Assembly (NCBI RefSeq): GCF_943193175.1 | Contig: NZ_CALPDF010000029.1 | Coordinates: forward strand, 1-56,470 | Source of the DNA: Neobacillus muris | GTDB lineage: Bacteria; Bacillota; Bacilli; Bacillales; Cytobacillaceae | Direction of reading: 5' to 3' | Length of the DNA stretch: 56,470 bases | Shown: one piece after another, positions 11,035 to 19,400 of the stretch | Position numbering within the stretch: the stretch's first letter is position 1 | How the letters are laid out: each line of letters starts with the position of its first letter | Program-made: the position numbers and the translations under genes | The notes under the pieces: generated by a model | Told to the model about the DNA's origin: nothing | Databases searched by the model: none | Seen by the model: the letters and a program-made list of their open reading frames with translations, nothing else

Positions 11035-11750
11035 TAATTCCCCCCCTCTACTATTCGTCGTGACAGATCTTCTGCTGATTCAACGTTCGTTGAATTAAAC
11101 TGCTTTGGTTCCATCTCCCTGACTTTACGTGTTTGTGTACACTGATCAGGTCTAGGAAACTGAATTACACCATCCTTCATAACGGGATTCCAAATTCGAA
11201 CTTCCATTTCGTTTTTCCCTGTTTCGTCAGGATAATTAATTCCATGTACCATAGTACCGAGATGAATCTCGCCATAATTGTCGTAAAAGCCTTCCCCCTC
11301 TCCAAAAACACATGGTTCAACATAGCCCTGACATTCCCTCGCACCTAGGAAGATATCTCTCCTTCCACCTGCCTTTAGTGAACGAATCAAGATGTTATGA
11401 TGCTTATTTTCATTTCGGTCAAAAGCCATATCAGGTCGATACGGATTAAATATGAAATGCGCACGCACCTGATATCTTACATCCTTAAGATAGGTATAAT
11501 TAGCCAGTGTATTGCCTCCGCCATATTCAATCGGGCGAATTCCCTTTGACTCCATCCGTATGGCATTCATCACACGAATTTCATCAACTACCATTAACAG
11601 TGTGGGTTTCCAATAGATTGACTCAACAATTCCTTTGATGGCTTGATAAGTGGGTACTTGATAGGATAGTTTTTCTCCCCCCATTTTTGTTAATGGATCC
11701 GTAAACAGCGCATAATTACCATAGACCTCAAACTCAATCGCATTTCTCAT
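11034..11750 (-). CDS. cas5c: Type I-C crRNA-processing endonuclease Cas5c (Cas5d)
   Basis: This 238-residue Cas5 protein replaces Cas6 in type I-C. It cuts pre-crRNA at the base of the repeat hairpin, leaves an 11-nt 5' handle, and stays on as the handle-binding subunit. The catalytic residues described for the Bacillus halodurans enzyme (Tyr46, Lys116, His117) are present at the same numbers: Tyr46 in IVESIY, and Lys116-His117 in NENKHHN. A strong GGAGGTGA site precedes the ATG. It is the first cas gene after a roughly 500-nt leader containing a broken helix-turn-helix gene. The residues needed to process both the array repeat and the shortened repeat at 12354-12380 are intact. Confidence 0.97.
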   Translation of the reverse strand: MRNAIEFEVYGNYALFTDPLTKMGGEKLSYQVPTYQAIKGIVESIYWKPTLLMVVDEIRVMNAIRMESKGIRPIEYGGGNTLANYTYLKDVRYQVRAHFIFNPYRPDMAFDRNENKHHNILIRSLKAGGRRDIFLGARECQGYVEPCVFGEGEGFYDNYGEIHLGTMVHGINYPDETGKNEMEVRIWNPVMKDGVIQFPRPDQCTQTRKVREMEPKQFNSTNVESAEDLSRRIVEGGN

Positions 11751-11800
11751 TTGCTCACCTCCTTCCTGATTTTAGTCGAATTAGATTTTATATTAAAAAA

Positions 11801-11889
11801 GTTAATAATTAGAAGGCTATTTTATTTAAGAACTTGCCACCTCCATAATACTAACAGTGGAAGTGACAAATCCCTCTCTAATTATTAAC
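11801..11889. repeat. 13-bp inverted repeat in the cas5c leader
   Basis: A perfect 13-bp inverted repeat, GTTAATAATTAGA at 11801-11813 and TCTAATTATTAAC at 11877-11889, brackets 63 bp just upstream of cas5c. In the operon mRNA it could close a large AT-rich stem. It could equally be the scar of a small inserted element or a pair of protein-binding sites. No T-run follows, so it is not an intrinsic terminator. Confidence 0.6.
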
Positions 11890-11924
11890 TCTATTAACCA
11901 ATGTTAGCGTTCTCATAAATATCT

Positions 11925-12137
11925 TCATCTGGTTCTTTTATTTTTATCGTACTCTTCTAAATCTGCTTTCAAATATAACCTTGTCTTTCTAGATCCACCA
12001 AACTATACAAACGAGATTATTCTTCTATTTGCCACAGACTGATTAAATCCTGATACTGATTGGCCTGTAATACTTCTCGCTTCATCCTGCATTATAAGAT
12101 TCTCCTTAATCCACATTTTCATAATCTCATTATCCAT
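11925..12137 (-). pseudogene. Small helix-turn-helix DNA-binding protein gene with an in-frame TAG
   Basis: An ATG at 12137, preceded by a good AAAGGTGG site, opens a frame of 44 codons that ends at TAG (12003-12005) and then stays open in the same frame for 25 more codons to TGA at 11925-11927. The joined product would be a 70-codon protein of excisionase/HTH type: a helical N-terminus (MDNEIMKMWIKENL), a recognition-like stretch (ITGQSVSGFNQSVAN), and a C-terminal wing (SRKTRLYLKADLEEYDK). The uninterrupted homology-like layout across the TAG suggests a recent nonsense mutation, although readthrough or a functional 44-residue form cannot be excluded. It would be the first reading frame of the cas operon transcript, so it may once have regulated the operon. 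The family assignment is by appearance only. Confidence 0.6.
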
Positions 12138-12264
12138 TGAATTCCACCTTTCATTGAAATTATCCCAAAAACAATAGTTATCTATTTCTGTGTAACTATT
12201 TGTAGTTTCACAGTTGTTGCTGGTCAGACAAAAAATATAATTTACATTTTTATACTATAAATCC

Positions 12265-12293
12265 ATAATATACCTAAAATACATAAAAATCAA
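12265..12293 (-). promoter_or_regulatory. Predicted promoter of the cas5c-cas8c-cas7-cas4-cas1-cas2 operon
   Basis: On the minus strand, TTGATT (12288-12293) and TATTAT (12265-12270) are separated by exactly 17 bp, a good sigma-A-type promoter, with a start expected near 12258. It points toward the broken HTH gene and cas5c. The -35 lies inside the 34-bp site matched by the guide of the crRNA-like element at 12354-12430. Confidence 0.7.
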
Positions 12294-12316
12294 TCTTGAT
12301 TTATATATTGTATGAA
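12280..12316 (-). promoter_or_regulatory. PAM-flanked partial protospacer in the cas promoter
   Basis: The minus strand reads TTC (12314-12316), a type I-C PAM, then ATACAATATATAAATCAA. The guide of the crRNA-like element (plus strand from 12381) reads ATACATTATATTAATCAG. Fifteen of these 18 positions match, and the mismatches are at 6, 12 and 18, which are flipped out in Cascade-bound crRNA. Pairing breaks down after position 18. A full 34-bp footprint would cover 12280-12313, including the -35 of the cas promoter. Confidence 0.75.
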
Positions 12317-12339
12317 TTTTAATATGAATTTTATTTTTA

Positions 12340-12348
12340 TGTTATAAT
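12340..12348 (+). promoter_or_regulatory. Extended -10 promoter of the crRNA-like element
   Basis: The plus strand reads TG-T-TATAAT at 12340-12348, a consensus -10 with an extended TG motif. The -35 region at the right spacing (TAATAT, 12320-12325) is poor, as is common for extended -10 promoters. The expected start, about 7 nt downstream, falls at or next to the first base of the shortened repeat at 12354. Confidence 0.7.
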
Positions 12349-12353
12349 GAAGT

Positions 12354-12430
12354 GTCGCTTTAATAAGCGTGGATTGAAATATACATTATATTAATCAGAA
12401 CCCTATCTAAAGAAAGTAGATAGGGTTTTA
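12354..12430 (+). ncRNA. CreR-like crRNA-resembling regulatory RNA (shortened repeat, guide, terminator)
   Basis: Positions 12354-12380 resemble the array repeat in its transcribed sense. They begin GTCGC, form a 5-bp CGCTT/AAGCG stem with a TAAT loop in place of the 7-bp stem, and end TGGATTGAAAT, which matches 10 of the 11 handle bases. One guide-like segment follows from 12381, then a 10-bp terminator stem. No second repeat is present. The unit thus has its own promoter, a Cas5c-type hairpin, one guide and a terminator, about 75 nt in all. Its guide matches a TTC-flanked site over the -35 of the cas promoter. CreR guides with this design, which repress cas operons through partial pairing, are known from other CRISPR-Cas systems. 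I infer the same role here. An alternative is a relic single repeat of a lost array. Confidence 0.75.
12399..12430 (+). terminator. Intrinsic terminator of the crRNA-like RNA
   Basis: AACCCTATCT (12399-12408) and AGATAGGGTT (12418-12427) form a 10-bp stem with a 9-nt loop, followed on the plus strand by a short T-run. The T-run is modest and overlaps the cas3 stop codon. On the minus strand no T-run follows, so it mainly suits plus-strand transcription. Confidence 0.65.
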
Positions 12431-14857
12431 AAACATAGTAAAGCCATATTGGCTATCATTTTTGAGATTAAGTCCAAATTCCTTATCATATCCGCCCTCT
12501 TTTAAAGCTATAATTTTTCCATCTAAATAACTTACCAACCCGTCATTTTTTCCTAACTGATCAAGCTCATAATGATAAAGATTAATCGTATATTGTTGGG
12601 CTTTTTGAAGTAAACGTGTAAGATCTTTTATCGAGTGATTGCCATTTAAATCGGCAATAATCTCTTTCCCTTCTTCAAATGGAACAATCACAGAGGTAGT
12701 GACATTTTTGATAACATGAAAATGTTCTGCAGCTGTTTTATAACTATGAACTAGAAATAAGGGTAGAGCCATTTGCTCTTTAGCTTTATATGACGAATAA
12801 AAACCAGAATTAGATTTCGATGCAGTTAATAGCTCGATCATGTCTTTTCCTAACATTGGAATAGAATAATTCAAATCTGATTCGAATTCCGTATAATATT
12901 CCCTAAAATACCTTTCCATCGCTTGTACAGATAATATATTGCCTCCATGACTTCTACTGTTTTTCTTTAAATCAATAAGAAGCCTCTTTGCAATCTGTTT
13001 ACCAATTTTTATCTCTTTTAAACGATCGAGATTTTCTTCCTCATGGTCAATCACATACACATATTGGATATCTTTTTCTCCATGGCGATTACACCTTCCA
13101 GCAGCCTGTGCGATCGAATCTAGTCCAGCTAAAGAGCGAATAACACAATCGAAACTAACATCGACACCCGCTTCAATAAGCTGCGTACTAATACAAATGA
13201 TTTTATTGCCCTTATCTAGGTGATTCCTTATTTCGTCTAACATCTGCTTACGATGGGCAGCGCACATCGAAGTACTTAAATGATAAATAGGAATATCCAA
13301 TTGCTGCTCTTTTAAGAGATGATATAAATTCTTAACCACTAATTTTGTATTTAAAATAACTAGGACGCTATTAATTTCTTCTATTTTATTTACAACGAAA
13401 TCAGCCAGTTTCTCATTCGTAAATGTTTCTTCAGTAGCCTGATCAATAATCTCTACCCGTTTAAAGGCATCAATCACATTATCAAGGCTATGGATCATTT
13501 CAGCATCAGTGTTTACTTCCAGTTTATGTTCCACAAAATCTAAGGCAGGCTGGGTCGCAGTGCACAGAACCATGCTAGAATGAGCATAAATTTTTAAAAA
13601 GTTTAATGCCTGATTAAATAGTGTCACACACGGAATCGGAACTTTCTGCACTTCATCAAAAATAATGACCGACTCACTTAAATTATGAAGTCGTCGACTA
13701 TTCCTGCTGCCCTTTGCATAAAAAACATTTAAGAATTGAACCATGGTAGTAAAAATGATAGGAGAATCCCAATTATCCTTTGCCAACTTCAATTTTTGTT
13801 GAACCGTTACCATTCCATCCTGTAATTCATCATTATCATTCTCATCATCAATCATGTTTGAATGGTGCTCTAAAATATTGGCATCATCCTTGAGAATTTT
13901 TCGAACCTCTTCAGCGTTTTGCTCAATAATTGTCGTGAATGGAACGATATAAATAATCCGTTTCTTGTTATGTAATATGGCGTGCTTCAATGCATATCGT
14001 AAGCTTGCTAGAGTTTTACCGCCGCCAGTTGGAATCGATAATGTGTAGATTCCTGAGGGTTTCTCCGCAAACCTTTCGCACTGGTCAGACATTGAAGCTC
14101 TTAATAGATTAATAGGGGTATTAGCCTGTTTATGTAGCTTGAATTCATTCATTTTATTCATTAGTCTATCGTAATAAGTATGAAATAAATCTGGCTGATG
14201 AATGAATTCCTCATTGAACCCATTTTCTTCGAATAACCTCGTATTCGTCCGATCTGCGTCAATTAGAGAACTATAAATATACTTTGTTAAAAACATCAGT
14301 TGTTTTTCATTATTTTCTTGAGACTCTTTTGCCAAAAATGTTCCCAGTTCATCTGCTGCCTTATTTACATAACCGGCAAATTCAGATTCACTCATAACAT
14401 ATTTATAAAAGCACTCTATTGACCTATTGAATTCATTCAATTCTTTATCGCGAACTCGGTTTAAATAATTGGATTCTAAATTTGGATTTAAAAAATCTTG
14501 AAGGTAGGAATGGTGGGAAATAATTGCATTACCAACAATTTCTGCAACAATAGCTTTATATGGGGTAATATTCTTTACATGATAAAGCTCATAGAGGAGT
14601 TTACCGCCAGCAGTGGAATGGTCAACACTCCCTCTTTTGGGAGGTGCTTCAGGATTATTTACTGCTTCTAAAATGTATTCTTTAAATTCTTGAGTATATT
14701 TTCCTAGGTCGTGAAGCATCCCCGCTAGTCCAGTAATATGCTTAATCCCTAGAGGCTCACCATAAGATTCAGCTAGCTCCTTTACGCCTAATAAGTGTTC
14801 CTCAACAGATTGAATACATTTGTCACTTTCACGAATGTGTGCAATATAATTCATCAT
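12428..14857 (-). CDS. cas3: CRISPR-associated helicase-nuclease Cas3 (HD domain N-terminal)
   Basis: This is the effector recruited by target-bound Cascade to unwind and degrade DNA. I take the start at 14857 (MMNYIAHIRESD, about 809 residues), because a GGGAGGA site lies 7 bases upstream; a longer in-frame start at 14881 lacks this. The N-terminal HD nuclease shows His21, the His49-Asp50 pair in MLHDLGKY and His80 in SVDHSTAGG. The superfamily 2 helicase has Walker A (PTGGGKTLAS), a DEVQ box and motif VI (QAAGRCNRHG). It is separated from cas5c by a 677-bp regulatory gap, so it is probably transcribed separately from the other cas genes. This would let Cascade and Cas3 levels be set independently. 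Confidence 0.97.
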   Translation of the reverse strand: MMNYIAHIRESDKCIQSVEEHLLGVKELAESYGEPLGIKHITGLAGMLHDLGKYTQEFKEYILEAVNNPEAPPKRGSVDHSTAGGKLLYELYHVKNITPYKAIVAEIVGNAIISHHSYLQDFLNPNLESNYLNRVRDKELNEFNRSIECFYKYVMSESEFAGYVNKAADELGTFLAKESQENNEKQLMFLTKYIYSSLIDADRTNTRLFEENGFNEEFIHQPDLFHTYYDRLMNKMNEFKLHKQANTPINLLRASMSDQCERFAEKPSGIYTLSIPTGGGKTLASLRYALKHAILHNKKRIIYIVPFTTIIEQNAEEVRKILKDDANILEHHSNMIDDENDNDELQDGMVTVQQKLKLAKDNWDSPIIFTTMVQFLNVFYAKGSRNSRRLHNLSESVIIFDEVQKVPIPCVTLFNQALNFLKIYAHSSMVLCTATQPALDFVEHKLEVNTDAEMIHSLDNVIDAFKRVEIIDQATEETFTNEKLADFVVNKIEEINSVLVILNTKLVVKNLYHLLKEQQLDIPIYHLSTSMCAAHRKQMLDEIRNHLDKGNKIICISTQLIEAGVDVSFDCVIRSLAGLDSIAQAAGRCNRHGEKDIQYVYVIDHEEENLDRLKEIKIGKQIAKRLLIDLKKNSRSHGGNILSVQAMERYFREYYTEFESDLNYSIPMLGKDMIELLTASKSNSGFYSSYKAKEQMALPLFLVHSYKTAAEHFHVIKNVTTSVIVPFEEGKEIIADLNGNHSIKDLTRLLQKAQQYTINLYHYELDQLGKNDGLVSYLDGKIIALKEGGYDKEFGLNLKNDSQYGFTMF

Positions 14858-14895
14858 TATTCCTCCCAAGGAAACAATCAAATTAATTTTTAGAC

Positions 14896-14927
14896 AAAAA
14901 AACAGAAAGCCCTCTAAAGATTTTCTG
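14896..14927 (-). terminator. Hairpin and T-run in the cas3 leader, possible attenuator
   Basis: On the minus strand CAGAAA (14922-14927) and TTTCTG (14903-14908) enclose a 13-nt loop that contains a second small palindrome, followed by seven T residues. It lies only about 40 bp before the cas3 start, and I see no promoter between it and cas3. It is either the end of an upstream transcript or an attenuator of cas3. The upstream surface-protein remnant already has its own terminator at 15265-15293. The region 14928-15264 holds no gene that I can support. Confidence 0.55.
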
Positions 14928-15264
14928 CTTTTCTTGTTGTTATGATATGAGTAAAAATACTTAGTATATTATTCCTTTAAAAATCAGTTAGTCATATTTT
15001 ACCATAATACACATTAACTATTAATACATTTTCCAAAATCGTCAATAAATAGAGTTTTTTACAATATAATACAACTCGTTAAAAGACATCCCGCTGTTCT
15101 TCATAAAAACTTCCTATAGATTCAGACTTCTAAAAGCCATCCTATTCCTATTTTGCTCCTTTCTATTTCATCAAGTTATTTTGAATAATTATAAAATATC
15201 CAAAAAGGGTGCATTACAATTTCCAATTACTGATAAACAAAAATAACGATCCCAAGATTGTACC

Positions 15265-15293
15265 CAAAAAGGCACCTCAAAATTTGAGATGCC
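15265..15293 (-). terminator. Terminator after the surface-protein remnant
   Basis: The minus strand has GGCATCTCAAA and TTGAGGTGCC arms with a tight loop, followed by five T residues at 15270-15266. It closes the minus-strand gene that ends at 15325. Confidence 0.8.
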
Positions 15294-15324
15294 TTCCCTT
15301 TTAACTATTTCACTTACTCGCTGC

Positions 15325-16313
15325 CTATTGTTTCTGTTTGACTCTTTGCTGCCACAAGATCGTTCCTCCAATGAGCAGGAGAATGATTCCTGCAAGCAGC
15401 CAGTTATACATATTTGTTGCTGTTTCTGGCAGTTCCCCTTCAATTGATGGATTCGCTTGTTCGTCTGTTTCTGTGTCTGGTCCTTGCTCATCTATTGATG
15501 GATCAGCTTCTACCAGATCACTTGAACGGAAGACGCCATACGTACTGAAGTGTTTCGTCGCGGCGATCATCTGACCGTTTTGTATGTGCCTCCGATTAAA
15601 TCCCAGACCTTTTGATTGGGATTCCAATAAAATACTTTTAATTCTTCAGGATGGGCGGCTCCGCTTATAGGGAAAACAAGCTTAATTTCATGATCAAACT
15701 GACTGATGATTGTATTTCCCTGTTGGATCGTGAAATCATACACCGCCCCTGCTGCCAGATTAGATGAAGGAAGCTTCTCAGGGTTTTTGTCCACTCTTTC
15801 CAAGCTAATCACCAGGTTTTCCCCTTTTGCGAAGTTTACGGCATCGACTAGAAGCTCCACATCCTTTTTAACGATTTTAATTTTCGCCTGGCGATTGATG
15901 AGCGTTTCGAGCTGGCCAGCTGTAAAGTGAATCGTGGTGACTTCGTCCAGACCCTTCTTTAAGTCAATCACAAGTGTTCCTTCTTCATCCAGCTGATTGA
16001 TTTCGTCATCAGAAACGGTTGCACGGACGCCATCCTTTACAGGCGTGGCCACTACCTCAGGTTGAAGACGAGTCACCGTAATGGTACAGGCTGCCTTTAG
16101 TATGTTTTGAGCGGTTACTTCAATGATAATGTTGTTTTTTCCCATCGAAAACGTGGAAACAAAGTTCTCTTCCTTTGGCGCTTTATACTCTAGGTTTGCT
16201 TCAACTATTTCATAGGCTGCCTTACTTCCTTCTTTTGTCGAAGCCGGAATTCGGATTGGAATCGTTGCTGCCTCAGCTTCTGCTGCCGTTTCGCCGCTGT
16301 TCACTAGATTCAA
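15325..16313 (-). pseudogene. C-terminal remnant of a sortase-anchored surface protein, frameshifted
   Basis: Two overlapping frames join into one protein tail. The first (16313-15567) reads as beta-rich repeat domains, including DEINQLDEEGTLVIDLKKG and QFDHEIKLVFPISGAAHPEE. The second (to 15325) continues the same domain (GQMIAATKHFSTYGVFRSSD) and ends with a cell-wall sorting signal: LPETA, a hydrophobic helix (WLLAGIILLLIGGTILW), then a basic tail (QQRVKQKQ). The frames meet in an A-run near 15580, consistent with a one-base indel. The 5' end stops abruptly near 16313 without a signal peptide or ribosome binding site, so the gene is truncated as well. LPETA differs from the classical LPXTG motif. 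It is probably non-functional debris at the edge of the defence island. Confidence 0.75.
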
Positions 16314-16390
16314 GTAAAGACTATTATTCTACTGTATTATTTTTGTAATTTTTCTATTATTTTTATGACAGGGGTATTAAGCGGTCGAAA

Positions 16391-16422
16391 AAAAGAACCC
16401 TTCATTTCAATTAGAATGAAGG
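16391..16422 (-). terminator. Terminator of the Wadjet operon
   Basis: On the minus strand CCTTCATT and AATGAAGG arms with an 8-nt loop are followed by a seven-T run. It lies about 60 bp after the jetC stop and closes the jetD-jetA-jetB-jetC transcript. Confidence 0.85.
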
Positions 16423-16484
16423 ATTCCTGCTTTGTTTTAATTGATTACGCCACTATTTTAATTGTAGCGGCTGGCATTTTCCTT

Positions 16485-19400
16485 TTAAGAATCTTTCTTC
16501 ACTATCCCAACGACTTTACTAGAAGGAATGGTCGGGTCATGTTGAACAACCAATGCCTTTGAGAAGCGCTTCAGGTAATGTTCTTCATGTGATTTCGGAG
16601 TTAGGATGATTAGTTTCCTTTGTAATTCCTGTACATATAGGTCAAACACCTTTAATTTTCGGTTTTCATCCAGAGCACTATCAAATTCATCTAGTACAAT
16701 GAATCCCGGTTTAAATGATAAATTTTGCAATAATGCCAAAGCAAATAGTAGTGAACTTAGTGATTCCTCTCCCCCTGATACTCCCTTACCAACCTTTCCT
16801 CCTCGGGCCTTTGTACTGACATCTTCCATTGTTCCTCGATGACCTTCTTTTCTGGCCTTAATGAAAAGCTTGAAGTGTGTTCTACCTCTTTTATCTTCGG
16901 AGGAGTCCCAATCCACTTGACCTTCAAATTGAAAGTGACTCATATAGGATTGAAATCTTCTGCGAATTTCCGTTACCCGCATATTAATGGTTGTTTCTAG
17001 CTTGTCCTTAAGTTGCTCTGCCCGCTCTCTATCTTGTTCGAGTAAAATGTTCGTGCGTTTATATTCATTGTCCAATCGTTCAAACTCTTGCTTAACTGCT
17101 TCATAGTTTTCAGGTGCTGCAGGGTCAATATCAGGTTCCCTTCTAGCGGCGTCAAACGTAATTTTACCGTTTTCTCGTTGATTTTTTAAGCTTGTTACAG
17201 CTGGCAGCTGGTCGGGAAGTGATTTACCTGCAATCTCTGAATAGATTTGCGGAACAAGGGCTTTTATTTCTGTTATTTCCTGTATATACTCTACTAGCTG
17301 CTGGGCCGTTACATCCCTTTCATCCTTTTTGTCAGTCAGTTGATTAGAGATTCTCATCATCCCTTTATTGGACCGTTCAATTTCCTCATCAAGTTGTTCT
17401 TCGTTCCGCTTGAGCTTTTTCAATTTACTTTCTAGCTTATTTAGGCTATTATCCAATCCCTCAAGGATAGCATTCTGCTGTTCACGTTGATTCTTAAGCA
17501 ATGTTAACTGATTTTGTAAAGTGAGAAGGTTGTCATACTTTCCTTTCATCTTTCCAAGTTCTTCGTAAAAAGACTCTTCATCTTGTAAGATAAGTTGTTT
17601 ATCTTGAAGTTGAATCAGATGAACATCGAGATTTGTCCTCTTTTCTCCAAGCTCCCCTAACAATGTCTCAATGCTTGATAATTTTTTTCTCTCCTCTTCT
17701 AGTTGTTTAATACGACTTTCCCGCTCATAATCCGTTGCCATAAAGGCTTCGGCTTCCCTTACAAACTGAATAATTCGATTCAATTCTTGTGATTTTTTTG
17801 TATGATCACCGATCAGTTCGTCTAATTCTGATAGTCTGGATTCTTTTATAAAGATAAGTTTTTCCACTTCTTGTTTTCTTGCTAACAAAGCTTTCTTACT
17901 TAAAATATAGCGATCTTGTTCCTGTGGCCCGCGAACCCCCATCCCATCATGTAAGAACCCATTCTGTATCTTAATTGGACCGTTTTTGAAAAATTGCCCG
18001 ATCCACCACAGCGCTTTAATGGCATGTGGTATATCTTCTTCCCTCAAACCTCCCTTTATTTTCAAATGAAGCTCAGGTAACGCTTCTACAGAGCGATCAG
18101 GCACCGTTCCCATTAATGGAACGTGGTAAAGATCATTAGGGGGCTCAATGTGTTTCCCTTGGAAAAAAATCGTATACTTAATCGTATTAAATAGACGCTC
18201 GTCTTTTAGTTGCGCCTGTTCGTCTAATTCCACTAATTCACGAAGAGGATAGGCTTTTATATTTCTTATCCGAAGATAGGCTAATGATTCACTTTGACGT
18301 TTAGATAAATCGCGATTTTCTAGAAGAGAAGTCCTTTCCTTTTTTAGTTCTTTCACTTCATTCGATAATAGCAGGTGTTCATTTTTAAAAGAGATAATTT
18401 CAGCATCCAGCTTATCAATTGTCGTAGAAACCTCATGACTACTTTTGTATTCTGCTAATCTTTTACTATGCTCTTCGTATAACCTTTGGTCTTCCTTTAC
18501 TTGATGATCTAATCTTGCGATTTCACGCAGTAAATCTCGTTGTAACTGTTCTTGCTGTTTGTGCAGCTCTTTTACCTCAGCTAGCTGGCTGCTGGAGTCA
18601 ACTATTTCTTTGCTCAATCGACTTAACGCTTCCTGAACCTCTTTTTCTGTACGGGTAATTTGTTTTTTTCGCTTTGTTAAGTCTTCAAGTTCTTTTTCTA
18701 GCTCATCGATGGACTGCTTTTTAGCCTTAATTTCACCATTTACTGTTTCCAGTAATTCTTCAGTCTCTTCCAGCTTGCCTTCTAACACTCCTTTTTCAAT
18801 TAGCAGCTTGTTCAATTGTTCGATCAACTTTTCTTTCTCTTCTTGCTTAGAAGAGATGGCCTCCTTTGCTTCTTCCATATCAGAGGAAAGTTCCACAATT
18901 ACGCCATCTAAACTATTCTTCTCTTTTTTCAAAGCTGCTTCTAATAATAAAAGAGCTTCTGTATATTCCCTTCCGCCACATAGTAGACGTTCTTGATTAC
19001 TCTTATACCTATCTAAATCAGCCTTTTTGATTTGTAGTTCTAATTTTTTATTATCGACACTATACTTGGCTGTTTTAAGAGTTTCGGTTGTGTCCTTTAG
19101 CTTTTCAATACTTTCTTCCCATTCGCGCTGTGTCTGATCAATTCCATGCATCTCACTAAAGATTCGAAACCGCTCTTCCGGGTTCATAACAGCAAATTGA
19201 TTAACCTCTTGCTGATACCAAATAAGATAATAGGCATCAGGGTCAATCTTGTATTTGTAAAGCAGATCTTTCTTATAGGCGGTAAAATTAAATTGGCGAT
19301 CGCCGGATGTAAATTTAATAGTATTCTCCCACTGATCGATCTCCTCACCCGTTGAGATAGAAAACTCTTTTTTTATCGGTTGCCCCGGTTCTTGAACCAT

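Noticed and set aside
12151..12165. The sequence ATTGAAAT near 12155 as another repeat remnant
   Set aside because: Only eight bases match, without a hairpin or handle context, which is expected by chance in AT-rich DNA.
12354..12380. The repeat-like segment as an orphan relic of a second array
   Set aside because: Not excluded, but a relic would not explain the promoter at the right distance, the terminator after one guide, or the PAM-flanked match in the cas promoter with every-sixth-base mismatches.
12138..12430. A CreTA-type toxin-antitoxin module next to the crRNA-like element
   Set aside because: No small toxin frame with rare-codon or toxin-like features was found beside it; the guide points to the cas promoter instead.
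15189..15491. A 100-residue minus-strand frame overlapping the surface-protein remnant
   Set aside because: It is a shadow of the sorting-signal frame: it passes through the terminator and has a low-complexity Gln/Lys-rich start.
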